38,917 nt of DNA from Abiotrophia sp965245735 (GCA_965245735.1 CBDFAX010000020.1:1-38917), one strand, 5' to 3'. Numbered from the stretch's first letter, positions 30,912 through 38,917 are shown. A program made the numbers and translations. The notes: generated by a model not told the origin, from the letters alone.

Positions 30912-31454
30912 TTATTTTTGGAAAGGCATGCCTAATTCTTTAAGTAAAGCATGTGCCTCTTCGTCAGATTTCGCAGTTGTTACGATAACGATGTCCATCC
31001 CGCGGACTTTATCAACGTTATCATAGTTCACTTCAGGGAAGATAAGTTGTTCTTTGATCCCTAAGGTGTAGTTCCCGCGGCCATCGAAGGCTTTGTTGCT
31101 GACACCGTGGAAGTCACGAACACGTGGTAAAGATACAGTGACTAACTTGTCTAAGAAGTCGTACATACGCGCACCACGTAGGGTCACTTTACACCCGATT
31201 GGCATACCTTCACGGAGACGGAAGCCCGCGATGGATTTCTTAGCTTTGGTAATCACTGGCTTTTGACCAGATAATAAAGTGAGTTCGTCAACAGCTTTTT
31301 CTAAGTTCTTAGCGTTAGCTACTGCGTCACCCACACCCATGTTGATGACGATCTTTTCAACTTTAGGTACTTGCATTACAGAAGTGTAGTTGAATTGTTC
31401 GATCAATTTTTTAGTTACTTCGTTTGAGTATTTAGCTTTTAAACGATTTTCCAT
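30912..31454 (-). CDS. rplE: 50S ribosomal protein L5
   Basis: A 180-residue L5 of the 5S rRNA complex. EKIVINMGVGDAVANAKNLE, GLREGMPIG-like FRLREGMPIGCKVTLRG and VRGMDIVIVTTAKSDEEAHA are conserved. Confidence 0.98.
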   Translation of the reverse strand: MENRLKAKYSNEVTKKLIEQFNYTSVMQVPKVEKIVINMGVGDAVANAKNLEKAVDELTLLSGQKPVITKAKKSIAGFRLREGMPIGCKVTLRGARMYDFLDKLVTVSLPRVRDFHGVSNKAFDGRGNYTLGIKEQLIFPEVNYDNVDKVRGMDIVIVTTAKSDEEAHALLKELGMPFQK

Positions 31455-31482
31455 GTAGTGTTAATCCTCCTCTCGCTATTGA

Positions 31483-31785
31483 TTAGATGGTTTCGTTAGA
31501 TTTCTTCGCGAAACGGACTTTCTTGCCGTCTTCGAAACGATAACCCACACGTGTTGCTTCCCCTGATTTAGGATCAACGAGTTTAACGTTAGACACGTGG
31601 ATTGGTGCTGGGAATTCTTCAATCCCGCCTTGACCTGTTTGAGAAGGTTTAACGTGCTTCTTGGCAATGTTCAAGCCTTCTACGACTACGCGGTCTTCTT
31701 TTGGTAAGGTACGTAAAACAGTCCCTGTTTTACCTTTATCTTTACCTGCAATTACTTTAACTGTATCGCCTGTTTTGATACGCAT
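31483..31785 (-). CDS. rplX: 50S ribosomal protein L24
   Basis: A 100-residue L24, an assembly initiator. The KOW motif (TGDTVKVIAGKDKGKTGTVL) opens the protein and EGLNIAKKHVKPSQTGQGGI follows. Confidence 0.98.
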   Translation of the reverse strand: MRIKTGDTVKVIAGKDKGKTGTVLRTLPKEDRVVVEGLNIAKKHVKPSQTGQGGIEEFPAPIHVSNVKLVDPKSGEATRVGYRFEDGKKVRFAKKSNETI

Positions 31786-31813
31786 GAATAGTTTCCTCCT
31801 TCGTTAATATTTC

Positions 31814-32182
31814 TTATAAAACTTCTGGAGCTAATGAAACAATCTTCATGTAGTTGTTATCACGCAATTCACGTGCAACTGGTCCAAAGATACGCGTACC
31901 ACGAGGGCTCTTATCGTCACGGATGATGACGCAAGCATTTTCGTCAAACTTGATATAAGAACCATCTTTACGGCGAGCTCCTGATTTAGAACGTACGATT
32001 ACTGCTTTTACGACGTCACCTTTTTTAACAACTCCACCTGGCGTTGCTTGTTTAACCGTTGCAACGATAACATCCCCGATGTTAGCAGTTTTGCGGTTTG
32101 AACCACCTAATACACGAATTGTTAACACTTCACGTGCGCCAGAGTTGTCAGCAACTTTTAATCGACTTTCTGTTTGAATCAT
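31814..32182 (-). CDS. rplN: 50S ribosomal protein L14
   Basis: A 122-residue L14. MIQTESRLKVADNSGAREVL and the end FGPVARELRDNNYMKIVSLA are strongly conserved. It forms a bridge to the small subunit. Confidence 0.99.
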   Translation of the reverse strand: MIQTESRLKVADNSGAREVLTIRVLGGSNRKTANIGDVIVATVKQATPGGVVKKGDVVKAVIVRSKSGARRKDGSYIKFDENACVIIRDDKSPRGTRIFGPVARELRDNNYMKIVSLAPEVL

Positions 32183-32216
32183 TTCGATGTCCTCCTTCCG
32201 AGATATACTTGGTTAA

Positions 32217-32483
32217 TTAGATAATGACTGCTTCTTCAACAATCTCTAATAAACGGAAGCGTTTCGTAGCTGATAATGGACGAGTTTCCATAATGCGCAC
32301 GATGTCGCCTTCTTTTGCACGGTTTTCTTCATCATGTGCTTTATATTTCTTAGAATATTTAACGCGTTTACCGTATTTAGGGTGAGTCTTACGAGTTTCG
32401 ACTAAAACCGTGATGGTTTTGTCCATTTTGTCGCTCACGACACGACCTTGGTAAACTTTACGTTGGTTGCGTTCTGTCGTCAT
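32217..32483 (-). CDS. rpsQ: 30S ribosomal protein S17
   Basis: An 88-residue OB-fold protein. RKVYQGRVVSDKMDKTITVL and RPLSATKRFRLLEIVEEAV are typical. Confidence 0.98.
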   Translation of the reverse strand: MTTERNQRKVYQGRVVSDKMDKTITVLVETRKTHPKYGKRVKYSKKYKAHDEENRAKEGDIVRIMETRPLSATKRFRLLEIVEEAVII

Positions 32484-32506
32484 TGATGTTAGCCTCCTTT
32501 GCTGGT

Positions 32507-32713
32507 TTATTTAGACAATTCTTGCTCGCGTAAAGCAGTTTTGATACGTGCGATAGATTTACGTACAGTGCGTAAACGTGCTGTATCTTCTAATTGTCCT
32601 GTTGCTAATTGGAATCGAAGGTTGAAGAGTTCTTTCTTCAACTCAGCTTCACGTTCAAGCAACTCAGCAGTGGATAACCCTTTGATTAACGCTTTAAATT
32701 CATTAGTTTTCAT
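32507..32713 (-). CDS. rpmC: 50S ribosomal protein L29
   Basis: A 68-residue helical hairpin near the tunnel exit, starting MKTNEFKALIKGLSTAELLE. The ATG at 32713 is chosen over an in-frame ATG eight codons earlier because it gives the normal length; it overlaps the rplP stop by 11 bases (ATGAAAACTAA). Confidence 0.95.
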   Translation of the reverse strand: MKTNEFKALIKGLSTAELLEREAELKKELFNLRFQLATGQLEDTARLRTVRKSIARIKTALREQELSK

Positions 32714-33137
32714 TCGATTCACCACCATATTCTTCACGTTTTACGAACTTGGTCTTAACTGGTAGTTTATGCGATGCTAAACGTAATGCTTCACGTGCGA
32801 TTTCTTCAGATACACCCGCTACTTCAAACATAATCTTGCCACGTTTAACTGGTGCTACCCAACCTTCAGGTGCCCCTTTACCAGAACCCATACGAACCCC
32901 GATAGCTTTTGCAGTATATGATTTGTGAGGGAAGATTTTAATCCATACTTTCCCACCACGTTTCATATAACGAGTCATCGCAATACGGGCTGCTTCGATT
33001 TGACGGTTTGTGATCCAGTGAGATTCAGTAGCTCGTAAGCCGTATTCACCGAAATCAACTTGTTTACCACCTTTAGCTTCTCCGCGCATTTTACCACGGA
33101 ATTCACGACGGTGTTTTACACGTTTTGGTACTAACAT
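32703..33137 (-). CDS. rplP: 50S ribosomal protein L16
   Basis: A 144-residue L16. MLVPKRVKHRREFRGKMRG and RYMKRGGKVWIKIFPHKSYT are diagnostic. It lies near the A site and is needed for peptidyl transfer. Confidence 0.98.
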   Translation of the reverse strand: MLVPKRVKHRREFRGKMRGEAKGGKQVDFGEYGLRATESHWITNRQIEAARIAMTRYMKRGGKVWIKIFPHKSYTAKAIGVRMGSGKGAPEGWVAPVKRGKIMFEVAGVSEEIAREALRLASHKLPVKTKFVKREEYGGESNEN

Positions 33138-33140
33138 TGA

Positions 33141-33797
33141 TTAGTTCCCTCCTTTCTCAGAGTTTTTCTTTTGTGGCAATACTTGGCCACGGCAGATCCA
33201 AACTTTAACTCCTAACTTACCGTAAGTAGTGTCCGCTTCTTCCCATGCGTAGTCGATGTCGCTACGTAAGGTATGGAGTGGCACAGTACCTTCAGAGTAT
33301 GCTTCGCTACGCGCAATATCAGCACCGTTCAAACGGCCAGATACCATGGTTTTGATCCCTTGAGCGCCAGCTTTCATAGTACGTTGGATAGCTTGCTTTT
33401 GAGCACGGCGGAAAGCCACACGGTTTTCTAATTGACGTGCGATATCTTCAGCAACCAATTTAGCGTCTAAGCTTGGTTCTTTGATTTCTACAACGTTGAT
33501 AAAGACTTTCTTGCCGGTTAATTTGCTTAATTCCGCACGGACTGCATCGATTTCGGAACCACCTTTACCGATGACCATACCTGGCTTAGCAGTGTGAACA
33601 GATACAATCACACGGTTAGCAGCACGTTCGATTTGGATGTTAGAAACTGATGCTTCTTTTAATTTCTTGTATAAGAATTTGCGGATAGCTAAATCTTCGT
33701 GTAAGTATTCAGCAAAGTTCTTGTCTGCATACCATTTAGCGTCCCAGTCGCGGATGACGCCGACACGCATACCAATTGGATGTACTTTTTGACCCAT
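33141..33797 (-). CDS. rpsC: 30S ribosomal protein S3
   Basis: A 218-residue S3 with a KH domain (PGMVIGKGGSEIDAVRAEL). MGQKVHPIGMRVGVIRDWDA opens the protein and GVKVWICRGQVLPQ lies near the end. It lines the mRNA entry channel. Only three bases separate it from each neighbour. Confidence 0.98.
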   Translation of the reverse strand: MGQKVHPIGMRVGVIRDWDAKWYADKNFAEYLHEDLAIRKFLYKKLKEASVSNIQIERAANRVIVSVHTAKPGMVIGKGGSEIDAVRAELSKLTGKKVFINVVEIKEPSLDAKLVAEDIARQLENRVAFRRAQKQAIQRTMKAGAQGIKTMVSGRLNGADIARSEAYSEGTVPLHTLRSDIDYAWEEADTTYGKLGVKVWICRGQVLPQKKNSEKGGN

Positions 33798-33800
33798 TGA

Positions 33801-34157
33801 TTAAGCCTCCTCTTTCTCAGATACCACAACAGTGATGTGGCTTGTACGTTTGTTGATTGGTGAAGCTGAACCTTTCGCACGTGGACGGAACCGTTTCATG
33901 GTTGGGCCTTCGTTAGCGAATGCTTCACTCACGTATAAGTTTTCCAAGTCAAGATCGTAGTTGTGGTCCGCGTTAGCGATAGCAGACATCAACACTTTCT
34001 CAACGATTGGGGCACCTGCTTTAGGTGTGAATTTTAAGATGGCAATTGCTTCGCCAACTTTTTTACCTCGGATAAGATCTAAGACTAAGCGAACTTTACG
34101 AGGCGCAATGCGAACTGTTCTTGCAACTGCTTTTGCAGATGTAACTTGGTTAGACAT
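33801..34157 (-). CDS. rplV: 50S ribosomal protein L22
   Basis: A 118-residue L22 whose long hairpin (KRFRPRAKGSASPINKRTSH) reaches into the exit tunnel. VRIAPRKVRLVLDLIRGKKV is conserved. The hairpin shows no visible insertion or deletion of the kind linked to macrolide resistance. Confidence 0.98.
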   Translation of the reverse strand: MSNQVTSAKAVARTVRIAPRKVRLVLDLIRGKKVGEAIAILKFTPKAGAPIVEKVLMSAIANADHNYDLDLENLYVSEAFANEGPTMKRFRPRAKGSASPINKRTSHITVVVSEKEEA

Positions 34158-34176
34158 CTTGTTTTCCTCCTATAAA

Positions 34177-34458
34177 TTAGCGTTTCTTAGATTTCTTGTC
34201 GTCAGCTGCGTGACCTTTATAAGTACGAGTTGGTACGAATTCACCTAATTTGTGACCTACCATATCTTCTTGAACATATACAGGCACGTGCTTGCGGCCA
34301 TCATAAACGGCAATGGTTAAACCAATGAAGTTAGGGAAGATGGTTGAACGACGTGACCAGGTTTTAATAACTTGTTTCTTTGTGCTTTCTGCTTGCTCTT
34401 CCACTTTTTTCATTAAGTGCGCATCACAGAAAGGTCCTTTTTTCAAACTACGACTCAC
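34177..34458 (-). CDS. rpsS: 30S ribosomal protein S19
   Basis: A 93-residue S19. MSRSLKKGPFCDAHLMKKVE and IFPNFIGLTIAVYDGRKHVP are typical, as is the GHKLGEFVPTRTYKGH end. Confidence 0.98.
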   Translation of the reverse strand: MSRSLKKGPFCDAHLMKKVEEQAESTKKQVIKTWSRRSTIFPNFIGLTIAVYDGRKHVPVYVQEDMVGHKLGEFVPTRTYKGHAADDKKSKKR

Positions 34459-34496
34459 AATGAAGCCTCCCTTCGATTATTTGTTACCGGCGCCTA

Positions 34497-35327
34497 TTAT
34501 TTTTTACGGCCGCGGATGATTAACTTGCTAGATTTAGCTTTCTTAGAGCGGGTTTTCTTACCAAGTGTTGGTTTACCCCATGGAGACATCGGAGACTTAC
34601 GCCCGATTGGTGCACGACCTTCACCACCACCGTGTGGGTGATCGTTAGGGTTCATTACGGAACCACGAACTTCAGGACGTTTGCTCATCCAACGTGCACG
34701 ACCGGCTTTACCGATATTTACTAATTCGTGTTGTTCGTTACCAACAACCCCGATAGTTGCACGGCAAGTTGATAAGATCATACGAACTTCACCAGAGTTC
34801 AAACGAACTAAAGTGTATTTACCTTCGTGACCCAATACTTGAGCGCTAGTACCAGCAGAACGGATTAATTGACCGCCTTTACCTGGTTTTAATTCGATGT
34901 TGTGGATCACAGTACCTTCAGGGATGTTTGCTAATGGCAATGCGTTCCCGATTTGGATGTCGGCATGTTCACCAGATTCAATTTTTTGGCCTACTTTCAA
35001 GCCTTTTGGTGCCAAGATGTAAGTCTTGATCCCGTCTTCGTAGTGTACCAACGCGATGTTAGCGGTACGGTTTGGATCGTACTCGATTGTTGCGATAGTC
35101 CCTACTACGTTGTCTTTGTTACGTTTGAAATCGATGATACGGTAAGCGCGTTTGTTACCGCCACCTTGATGACGAACAGTGATTTTACCTTGGTTGTTAC
35201 GGCCGGCTTTTTGTTTTTGTGAAGATAACAATGTCTTCTCTGGTTTTGATGCAGTGATTTCGCTGAAATCATAACCAGTCATGTTACGACGACCGTTAGA
35301 GGTTGGTTTGTACTTTTTAATCGCCAC
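34497..35327 (-). CDS. rplB: 50S ribosomal protein L2
   Basis: A 276-residue L2, needed for subunit joining and peptidyl transfer. AIKKYKPTSNGRRNMTGYDF at the start and MNPNDHPHGGGEGRAPIGRK (with the conserved histidine) near the end identify it. Confidence 0.99.
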   Translation of the reverse strand: MAIKKYKPTSNGRRNMTGYDFSEITASKPEKTLLSSQKQKAGRNNQGKITVRHQGGGNKRAYRIIDFKRNKDNVVGTIATIEYDPNRTANIALVHYEDGIKTYILAPKGLKVGQKIESGEHADIQIGNALPLANIPEGTVIHNIELKPGKGGQLIRSAGTSAQVLGHEGKYTLVRLNSGEVRMILSTCRATIGVVGNEQHELVNIGKAGRARWMSKRPEVRGSVMNPNDHPHGGGEGRAPIGRKSPMSPWGKPTLGKKTRSKKAKSSKLIIRGRKK

Positions 35328-35362
35328 TCTTATTCCCTCCTACTTACTCATTTTCTGGGTGA

Positions 35363-35659
35363 TTATTCAGCTTCGTTAGCGAATAATTCGATGTCTTTTG
35401 ATTCAGCAGTCAAGGTTACGACTGCTTTCTTGTACTTACGAGTGAAACCAGCGTAACGGCCCATGCGTTTTGCTTTACCGTCAACGTTGATCGTGTTAAC
35501 TTTCTTAACTTTAACCCCTTCAAACATTGCTTCAACCGCTTGTTTGATGTGAGTTTTGTTAGCACGACGGTCTACTTCGAACGTGTATTTTTTCTCGTCT
35601 AAACCAGCAACTGATTGTTCAGTGATGACTGGGCGTAATACTACTTCTGATAATTGCAT
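35363..35659 (-). CDS. rplW: 50S ribosomal protein L23
   Basis: A 98-residue L23, the docking site for trigger factor and SRP at the exit tunnel. LRPVITEQS, KYTFEVDRRANKTHIKQAVE and GRYAGFTRKYKKAVVTL are conserved. The ATG shares its A with the rplD stop (TAATG). Confidence 0.98.
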   Translation of the reverse strand: MQLSEVVLRPVITEQSVAGLDEKKYTFEVDRRANKTHIKQAVEAMFEGVKVKKVNTINVDGKAKRMGRYAGFTRKYKKAVVTLTAESKDIELFANEAE

Positions 35660-36282
35660 TATGCTAAAGCCTCCTCTACGGTTGAAAGTGCTGCTTTAGT
35701 GATGACAAGTGTGTCGTAGTTTACAACGTCTAATACGTTCACGTTGCCTTCGTCGATCACTTTCACGTTAGCTAAGTTACGTGCTGAGAAGTAAGCGTTG
35801 GCGTTAGTCCCTTCTAATACTAAGAGAGTCTTCGCATCTACTTTAAGGTTGTTCAATACTGACTTGAATTCCTTAGTTGATGGAGCTGCAAAGCTGAGTT
35901 CATCAACAACTACTAACTTGCCTTCTAATACTTTCTGAGATAATACAGATTGTAACGCTAAGCGGCGTACTTTCTTTGGTAATTTATAACTGTATGAACG
36001 AGGTGTTGGACCAAATACGGTACCCCCACCAACCCATTGTGGTGAACGGATAGAACCTTGACGTGCACGGCCAGTCCCTTTTTGTCTCCATGGCTTACGG
36101 CCACCACCGCGTACTGCGGAACGGTTCTTCACCGCGTGAGTCCCTTGACGTAAAGATGCACGTTGCATGATTACTGCGTCGAAGATTACGTCTTCGTTAG
36201 GTTCAACCCCAAATACAGCTGCATTCAATTCGATTTCGCCGATTTGTGAACCGTCTTGTTTAAATAAACTTACTTTTGTCAT
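35659..36282 (-). CDS. rplD: 50S ribosomal protein L4
   Basis: A 207-residue L4. The tunnel loop is seen in GGGRKPWRQKGTGRARQGSI, then RSPQWVGGGTVFGPTPRSY. In several bacteria L4 also represses its own operon by binding the S10 leader; a structured leader precedes rpsJ here. Confidence 0.98.
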   Translation of the reverse strand: MTKVSLFKQDGSQIGEIELNAAVFGVEPNEDVIFDAVIMQRASLRQGTHAVKNRSAVRGGGRKPWRQKGTGRARQGSIRSPQWVGGGTVFGPTPRSYSYKLPKKVRRLALQSVLSQKVLEGKLVVVDELSFAAPSTKEFKSVLNNLKVDAKTLLVLEGTNANAYFSARNLANVKVIDEGNVNVLDVVNYDTLVITKAALSTVEEALA

Positions 36283-36305
36283 TTACTCGTTCCTCCTTCC
36301 TCGAA

Positions 36306-36941
36306 TTATTTAACTGTTTTAATTGCTTGTTTGATTTCAACGAGTGATTTCTTGGCGCCTGGGACATTACCCTTGATCAAGATTACGTTGTTTTCTACGT
36401 CAACCGCTACAACTTCCAAGTTTTGGATAGTTACGCGTTCGCCACCGGTTTGACCTGGAAGGCCTTTACCCTTGAAGACGCGTGATGGGAACGAAGCCCC
36501 ACCCATCGAACCTGGACGACGGTGGTAACGAGAACCGTGAGCCATTGGACCACGTGATTGGCCATGACGCTTGATTGCACCTTGGAATCCTTTACCCTTG
36601 GATGTACCCGTCACATCGACGATGTCGCCAGCTGCGAAAGTTTCCACTGTGATTTCTTGTCCTACTTGATATTCTCCAAGCTCAACTTCGCGGAACTCGC
36701 GAATGAAGCGCTTAGGAGTAGCATTTGCTTTTGCTACATGACCTTTAGCAGGTTTGTTTGACAATACTTCACGCAAGTCTTGGAAACCTAATTGAACCGC
36801 TTCGTAGCCGTCGTTTTCCATGGTTTTAACTTGTAATACCACGTTTGGAGTAGCTTCGATAACAGTTACAGGTACCAATTCACCGTTCTCAGTGAAGAAT
36901 TGAGTCATCCCTACTTTTTTACCTAAGATTCCTTTGGTCAT
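36306..36941 (-). CDS. rplC: 50S ribosomal protein L3
   Basis: A 211-residue L3, an early assembly protein. GILGKKVGMTQFFTENGELV at the start and GSMGGASFPSRVFKGKGLPG in the loop that reaches the peptidyl transferase centre are diagnostic. Confidence 0.98.
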   Translation of the reverse strand: MTKGILGKKVGMTQFFTENGELVPVTVIEATPNVVLQVKTMENDGYEAVQLGFQDLREVLSNKPAKGHVAKANATPKRFIREFREVELGEYQVGQEITVETFAAGDIVDVTGTSKGKGFQGAIKRHGQSRGPMAHGSRYHRRPGSMGGASFPSRVFKGKGLPGQTGGERVTIQNLEVVAVDVENNVILIKGNVPGAKKSLVEIKQAIKTVK

Positions 36942-36965
36942 GAGTACACCTCCATTTTTCTAAAA

Positions 36966-37274
36966 TTATAATTTGATTTCTACGTCTACACCACTAGGTA
37001 AGTCTAATTTCATCAAAGCATCAACTGTTTTGTTAGTTGGTTCTAAGATGTCGATTAAACGTTTGTGTGTACGCATTTCGAATTGTTCGCGAGAGTCTTT
37101 GTATTTGTGAGTCGCACGAATCACGGTATATAAAGAACGCTCAGTTGGCAGTGGGATTGGCCCCGCTGTCTTCGCTCCTGTTCTTTGTGCTGATTCTACG
37201 ATTTTGCTTGCTGCTAAATCCAATGCACGATGCTCGTAAGCCTTCAAGCGAATCCGAATTTTTTTGTTTGCCAT
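36966..37274 (-). CDS. rpsJ: 30S ribosomal protein S10
   Basis: A 102-residue S10, also the NusG/NusE partner in transcription. KIRIRLKAYEHRALDLAASK and the RTHKRLIDILEPTNKTVDAL segment are conserved. It is the first gene of the S10-spc-alpha cluster, with a GAAGGAGG ahead of the ATG. Confidence 0.98.
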   Translation of the reverse strand: MANKKIRIRLKAYEHRALDLAASKIVESAQRTGAKTAGPIPLPTERSLYTVIRATHKYKDSREQFEMRTHKRLIDILEPTNKTVDALMKLDLPSGVDVEIKL

Positions 37275-37451
37275 TTAGATTTCCTCCTTCGTCAATTTTG
37301 ATAAAATGACTTGCTCCACAAGAATTTCCAACCTCACCCGCCCGTGGCAAAGCGTCCGGGTGTGTCGCAACCTCTCGCTTCATAGCTGTCTTCCCCACCT
37401 CTAAGAGGGGGCATGTCCTGCGATGGGCACACTGGTACCCATTAAGGCACA
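37275..37451 (-). promoter_or_regulatory. S10 operon leader RNA, probable autoregulatory element
   Basis: A GC-rich leader of about 175 bases between the promoter and rpsJ. On the minus strand it can form several hairpins: TGGG/CCCA around 37442-37425, CCCC/GGGG around 37411-37393, and CCCG/CGGG around 37355-37335. The GAGAGGTTGCGACACACCCGG stretch (37374-37354), seen in parts, resembles S10 leaders of other Firmicutes. In Bacillus and others L4 binds such a leader to limit the operon. A short open frame crossing it is probably chance. Confidence 0.6.
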
Positions 37452-37457
37452 ATCATT

Positions 37458-37486
37458 ATTATAGCGTAGGAATACTTGTAAATCAA
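37458..37486 (-). promoter_or_regulatory. Promoter of the S10-spc-alpha cluster
   Basis: Minus strand: TTGATT (37486-37481), exactly 17 bases, consensus TATAAT (37463-37458). This is the best promoter ahead of the whole ribosomal cluster. Confidence 0.88.
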
Positions 37487-37627
37487 GGCTTTTCTCAAGT
37501 TTTTTTGGGCTTTTTGCATGTTTTCGTTTTCATGTCGGATGATGACGATTTCTCTGTTACCTGGTCGATAACATTTCACCTTTTAGGTGATGTTTCGGCC
37601 GATTTTTTGGCCTTTTGGACACAAAAA
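37487..37627. other. Gene-free stretch between the veg terminator and the S10 promoter
   Basis: Together with the S10 leader this makes a 397-base gap without a gene (37275-37671). On the minus strand, right after the veg terminator hairpin, it holds TTTTTGTGTCCAAAAGG, a box also found at the repeats near 3000. It continues with GGCC palindromes and the hairpin TCACCTAAAAGGTGA. I see no other recognisable element. Confidence 0.5.
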
Positions 37628-37658
37628 TAGCCAAGGTCCTCTCAGGAGCACTTGGCTA
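37623..37658 (-). terminator. Terminator of veg
   Basis: Minus strand: TAGCCAAG (37658-37651) and CTTGGCTA (37635-37628) with further pairing inside (TCCT/AGGA), then TTTTT. Confidence 0.85.
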
Positions 37659-37671
37659 AAAATAATAATGG

Positions 37672-37908
37672 CTATTCCGCAAAATCTACGTCGATGGCCT
37701 TGGTCAGAACATCGCAGTAGCTATAAGAGACACACGCTAGGGTGTTGGCCTCTTGCTCTAAATCAACAACGAAGACAGAACGATAGGTTTCTTTGAGGAC
37801 GCCTCGGCGCGTACGCTTCTTGTTACGACCGAGTTGGACGGTGATAATTACTTTTTCGCCGATATTTTGATCCATGAGGGATTTAATCTCGGCAATTTCT
37901 TTTGGCAT
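37672..37908 (-). CDS. veg: Veg family protein
   Basis: A 78-residue protein of the Veg (DUF1021) family. IGEKVIITVQLGRNKKRTRR, GVLKETYRSVFVVDLEQ and CVSYSYCDVLTKAIDVDF match the family pattern: an Sm-like small beta barrel with SYSY near the end. In Bacillus subtilis veg is very highly expressed and has been tied to biofilm matrix control and early spore events; its molecular role is unsettled. The ATG at 37908 is chosen over a GTG three codons earlier that lies within the ribosome binding site. It follows rsmA, the usual Firmicute arrangement. Confidence 0.92.
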   Translation of the reverse strand: MPKEIAEIKSLMDQNIGEKVIITVQLGRNKKRTRRGVLKETYRSVFVVDLEQEANTLACVSYSYCDVLTKAIDVDFAE

Positions 37909-37929
37909 AAGCCTCACCTCTTTCCTACT

Positions 37930-37938
37930 ATTATAACA
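37930..37938 (-). promoter_or_regulatory. Extended -10 promoter of veg
   Basis: Minus strand: TG, one base, TATAAT (37938-37930), only 21 bases before the ATG, giving a very short leader. No clear -35 is needed with the TGn extension. This lets veg be expressed well above rsmA, as is known for Bacillus veg. Confidence 0.6.
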
Positions 37939-38008
37939 CAGTTAGGTAGACTAGCCTAGGAAAGGTCGGTAACTTATCCTGAAAAAAGCTGACAACGTTC
38001 GCCTTTTG

Positions 38009-38899
38009 CTAATTTTGAGCCTTATGCGCCTCAAAGGCAGCCTCTAAGTCAGCAAAATCCATAAGGCTGAGGCTCTCAGCTCGGCGGTTAGGCTCAATGC
38101 CCGCTTGGTCGAAGACCTGACGCAAGTCCTCTTCGCTGAGAAGGCCTGGCACATAGGCCGACTTGAGGTTGTTCCATAAGGTCTTGCGGCGTTGCTTGAA
38201 GCCTGCTTGGACAAAGGCTTGAAAGGCTTGCTTATCGCTGACTTGGACCAAGGGTGCTGGTCGGCGAGTCAACTTGAGCACGGCAGAATCCACATTTGGC
38301 TTAGGGATAAAGACATTCTTAGGCACAATGAAGGCAATCTCGCTCTCCATATCCAATTGAATGGCCACTGACAGGGAACCATAGGCCTTGGTGCCCACAG
38401 CCGCCGTCATCCGCTCTGCGACTTCCTTTTGCATCATCATCACTAGCGACTGGAAGGGCAGATTGCTCTCAATCAGGCGCATGATGATAGGCGTGGTTAT
38501 ATAATAAGGAAGATTTGCCACCACGACCAGACGGGACTGGTCGTGTAGCCAGGCATATTCTGGGCTAGAGAAATCCACCGACAGGATATCTTGGTGGACC
38601 ACTTGGACATTGTCACAGTCCGCTAGAGTTTCCTGCAGAATGCCCACAAAACGCTGGTCAATCTCGAAGGCCAAGACTTGCTTAGCATGGTGAGCCAGGT
38701 ATTGGGTCAAGGCACCAATGCCGGGGCCAATCTCGATGACTGTGGTATCTGCATCCACTTGGCCAGCTTCAATCATCTTCTCTAACATCCGGGGCTCGAT
38801 TAGAAAGTTCTGACCCAGACTCTTTTTCATTTGAATATCGAAGCGACGCATGATCTCAACCGTACGGGTCGGCGTCGCAATTGGCCGGAATTCTCTCAT
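38009..38899 (-). CDS. rsmA: 16S rRNA (adenine1518-N6/adenine1519-N6)-dimethyltransferase RsmA (KsgA)
   Basis: A 296-residue SAM-dependent enzyme that dimethylates two adjacent adenines in the 3' hairpin of 16S rRNA during late 30S assembly. KKSLGQNFLIEPRMLEKMIE opens the catalytic domain, IEIGPGIGALTQYLA is the SAM-binding motif I, and ANLPYYITTPIIMRLIES holds the catalytic NLPY motif. FIPKPNVDSAVLKL and FKQRRKTLWNNL are family hallmarks. A GGAGGG eight bases before the ATG fixes the start. Loss of this gene in other bacteria gives kasugamycin resistance. The absence of a clear terminator before veg allows read-through. Confidence 0.97.
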   Translation of the reverse strand: MREFRPIATPTRTVEIMRRFDIQMKKSLGQNFLIEPRMLEKMIEAGQVDADTTVIEIGPGIGALTQYLAHHAKQVLAFEIDQRFVGILQETLADCDNVQVVHQDILSVDFSSPEYAWLHDQSRLVVVANLPYYITTPIIMRLIESNLPFQSLVMMMQKEVAERMTAAVGTKAYGSLSVAIQLDMESEIAFIVPKNVFIPKPNVDSAVLKLTRRPAPLVQVSDKQAFQAFVQAGFKQRRKTLWNNLKSAYVPGLLSEEDLRQVFDQAGIEPNRRAESLSLMDFADLEAAFEAHKAQN

Positions 38900-38917
38900 T
38901 CTCGGGTCCCTCCTTGG

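Noticed and set aside
37141..37452. 103-codon minus-strand frame through the S10 leader and the start of rpsJ
   Set aside because: It overlaps rpsJ in another frame and follows the structured leader; no protein family is recognisable.
1..38917. rRNA or tRNA genes beside the ribosomal protein cluster
   Set aside because: All intergenic gaps were read and none contains a tRNA-like cloverleaf or rRNA sequence.

Overview
The window is bacterial chromosome from a low-to-moderate GC Firmicute, most likely a member of the Lactobacillales. The S10-spc-alpha ribosomal gene order, the absence of a map gene between adk and infA, a type-Z zinc-ribbon S14, a preQ1-II type riboswitch, a group II ECF module and Ecs/Opp systems all fit this. 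An Aerococcaceae-like organism (for example Abiotrophia) is a guess, not something the sequence proves. Nearly every gene is on the minus strand; only the deoxyribosyltransferase and ABC-F genes are on the plus strand.

Layout: 1-2049 holds the start of ecsB, ecsA and coaBC, linked by ATGA overlaps. 2127-2702 is a flavodoxin-fold quinone reductase. 2703-3278 is a gene-free, repeat-rich gap: a degenerate 20-bp tandem repeat, an 82-bp tandem array of hairpins and a 31-nt palindromic element. queT (3279-3836) has its own promoter and a preQ1-II riboswitch. 4029-6240 carries a nucleoside deoxyribosyltransferase and a YkpA/YbiT-type ABC-F protein. 6278-8412 is an ABC exporter gene bracketed by near-identical 82-bp direct repeats that contain the last codons and terminator of the next gene. 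8393-10821 is a two-gene unit of an unrecognised protein and a membrane-anchored class A beta-lactamase-like serine hydrolase. 11090-13256 is a polar amino acid ABC transporter with a fused binding protein and permease. 13363-13854 is a GNAT acetyltransferase. 13999-19749 is an oligopeptide transporter, with oppBCDF and oppA transcribed from separate promoters that share a 25-nt motif. 19872-23154 is truA, ecfT, ecfA2 and ecfA1 with their own promoter and a leader hairpin. 23445-37274 is the uninterrupted ribosomal cluster from rpsJ to rplQ, preceded by a strong promoter and a structured leader. 37672-38899 is veg and rsmA.

How the genes work together: about half of the window makes ribosomes and starts transcription and translation (ribosomal proteins, RNA polymerase alpha, IF-1, SecY, adenylate kinase, TruA, RsmA). 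The other half is nutrient import and envelope work. QueT is an S-component type importer and the EcfA1-EcfA2-EcfT module here is the kind that energises such proteins, so the window probably encodes a complete queuosine-precursor uptake route. OppA has a signal peptide but no lipobox cysteine, which is unusual for a Gram-positive binding protein.

The least explained material is intergenic: the 82-bp hairpin array, a 31-nt palindrome at two loci in opposite orientation, a box reading GTGTCCAAAA that recurs next to hairpins at three loci, the repeat-bracketed exporter gene, and the motif shared by the two opp promoters. I found no rRNA, tRNA, CRISPR array, transposase or prophage gene.
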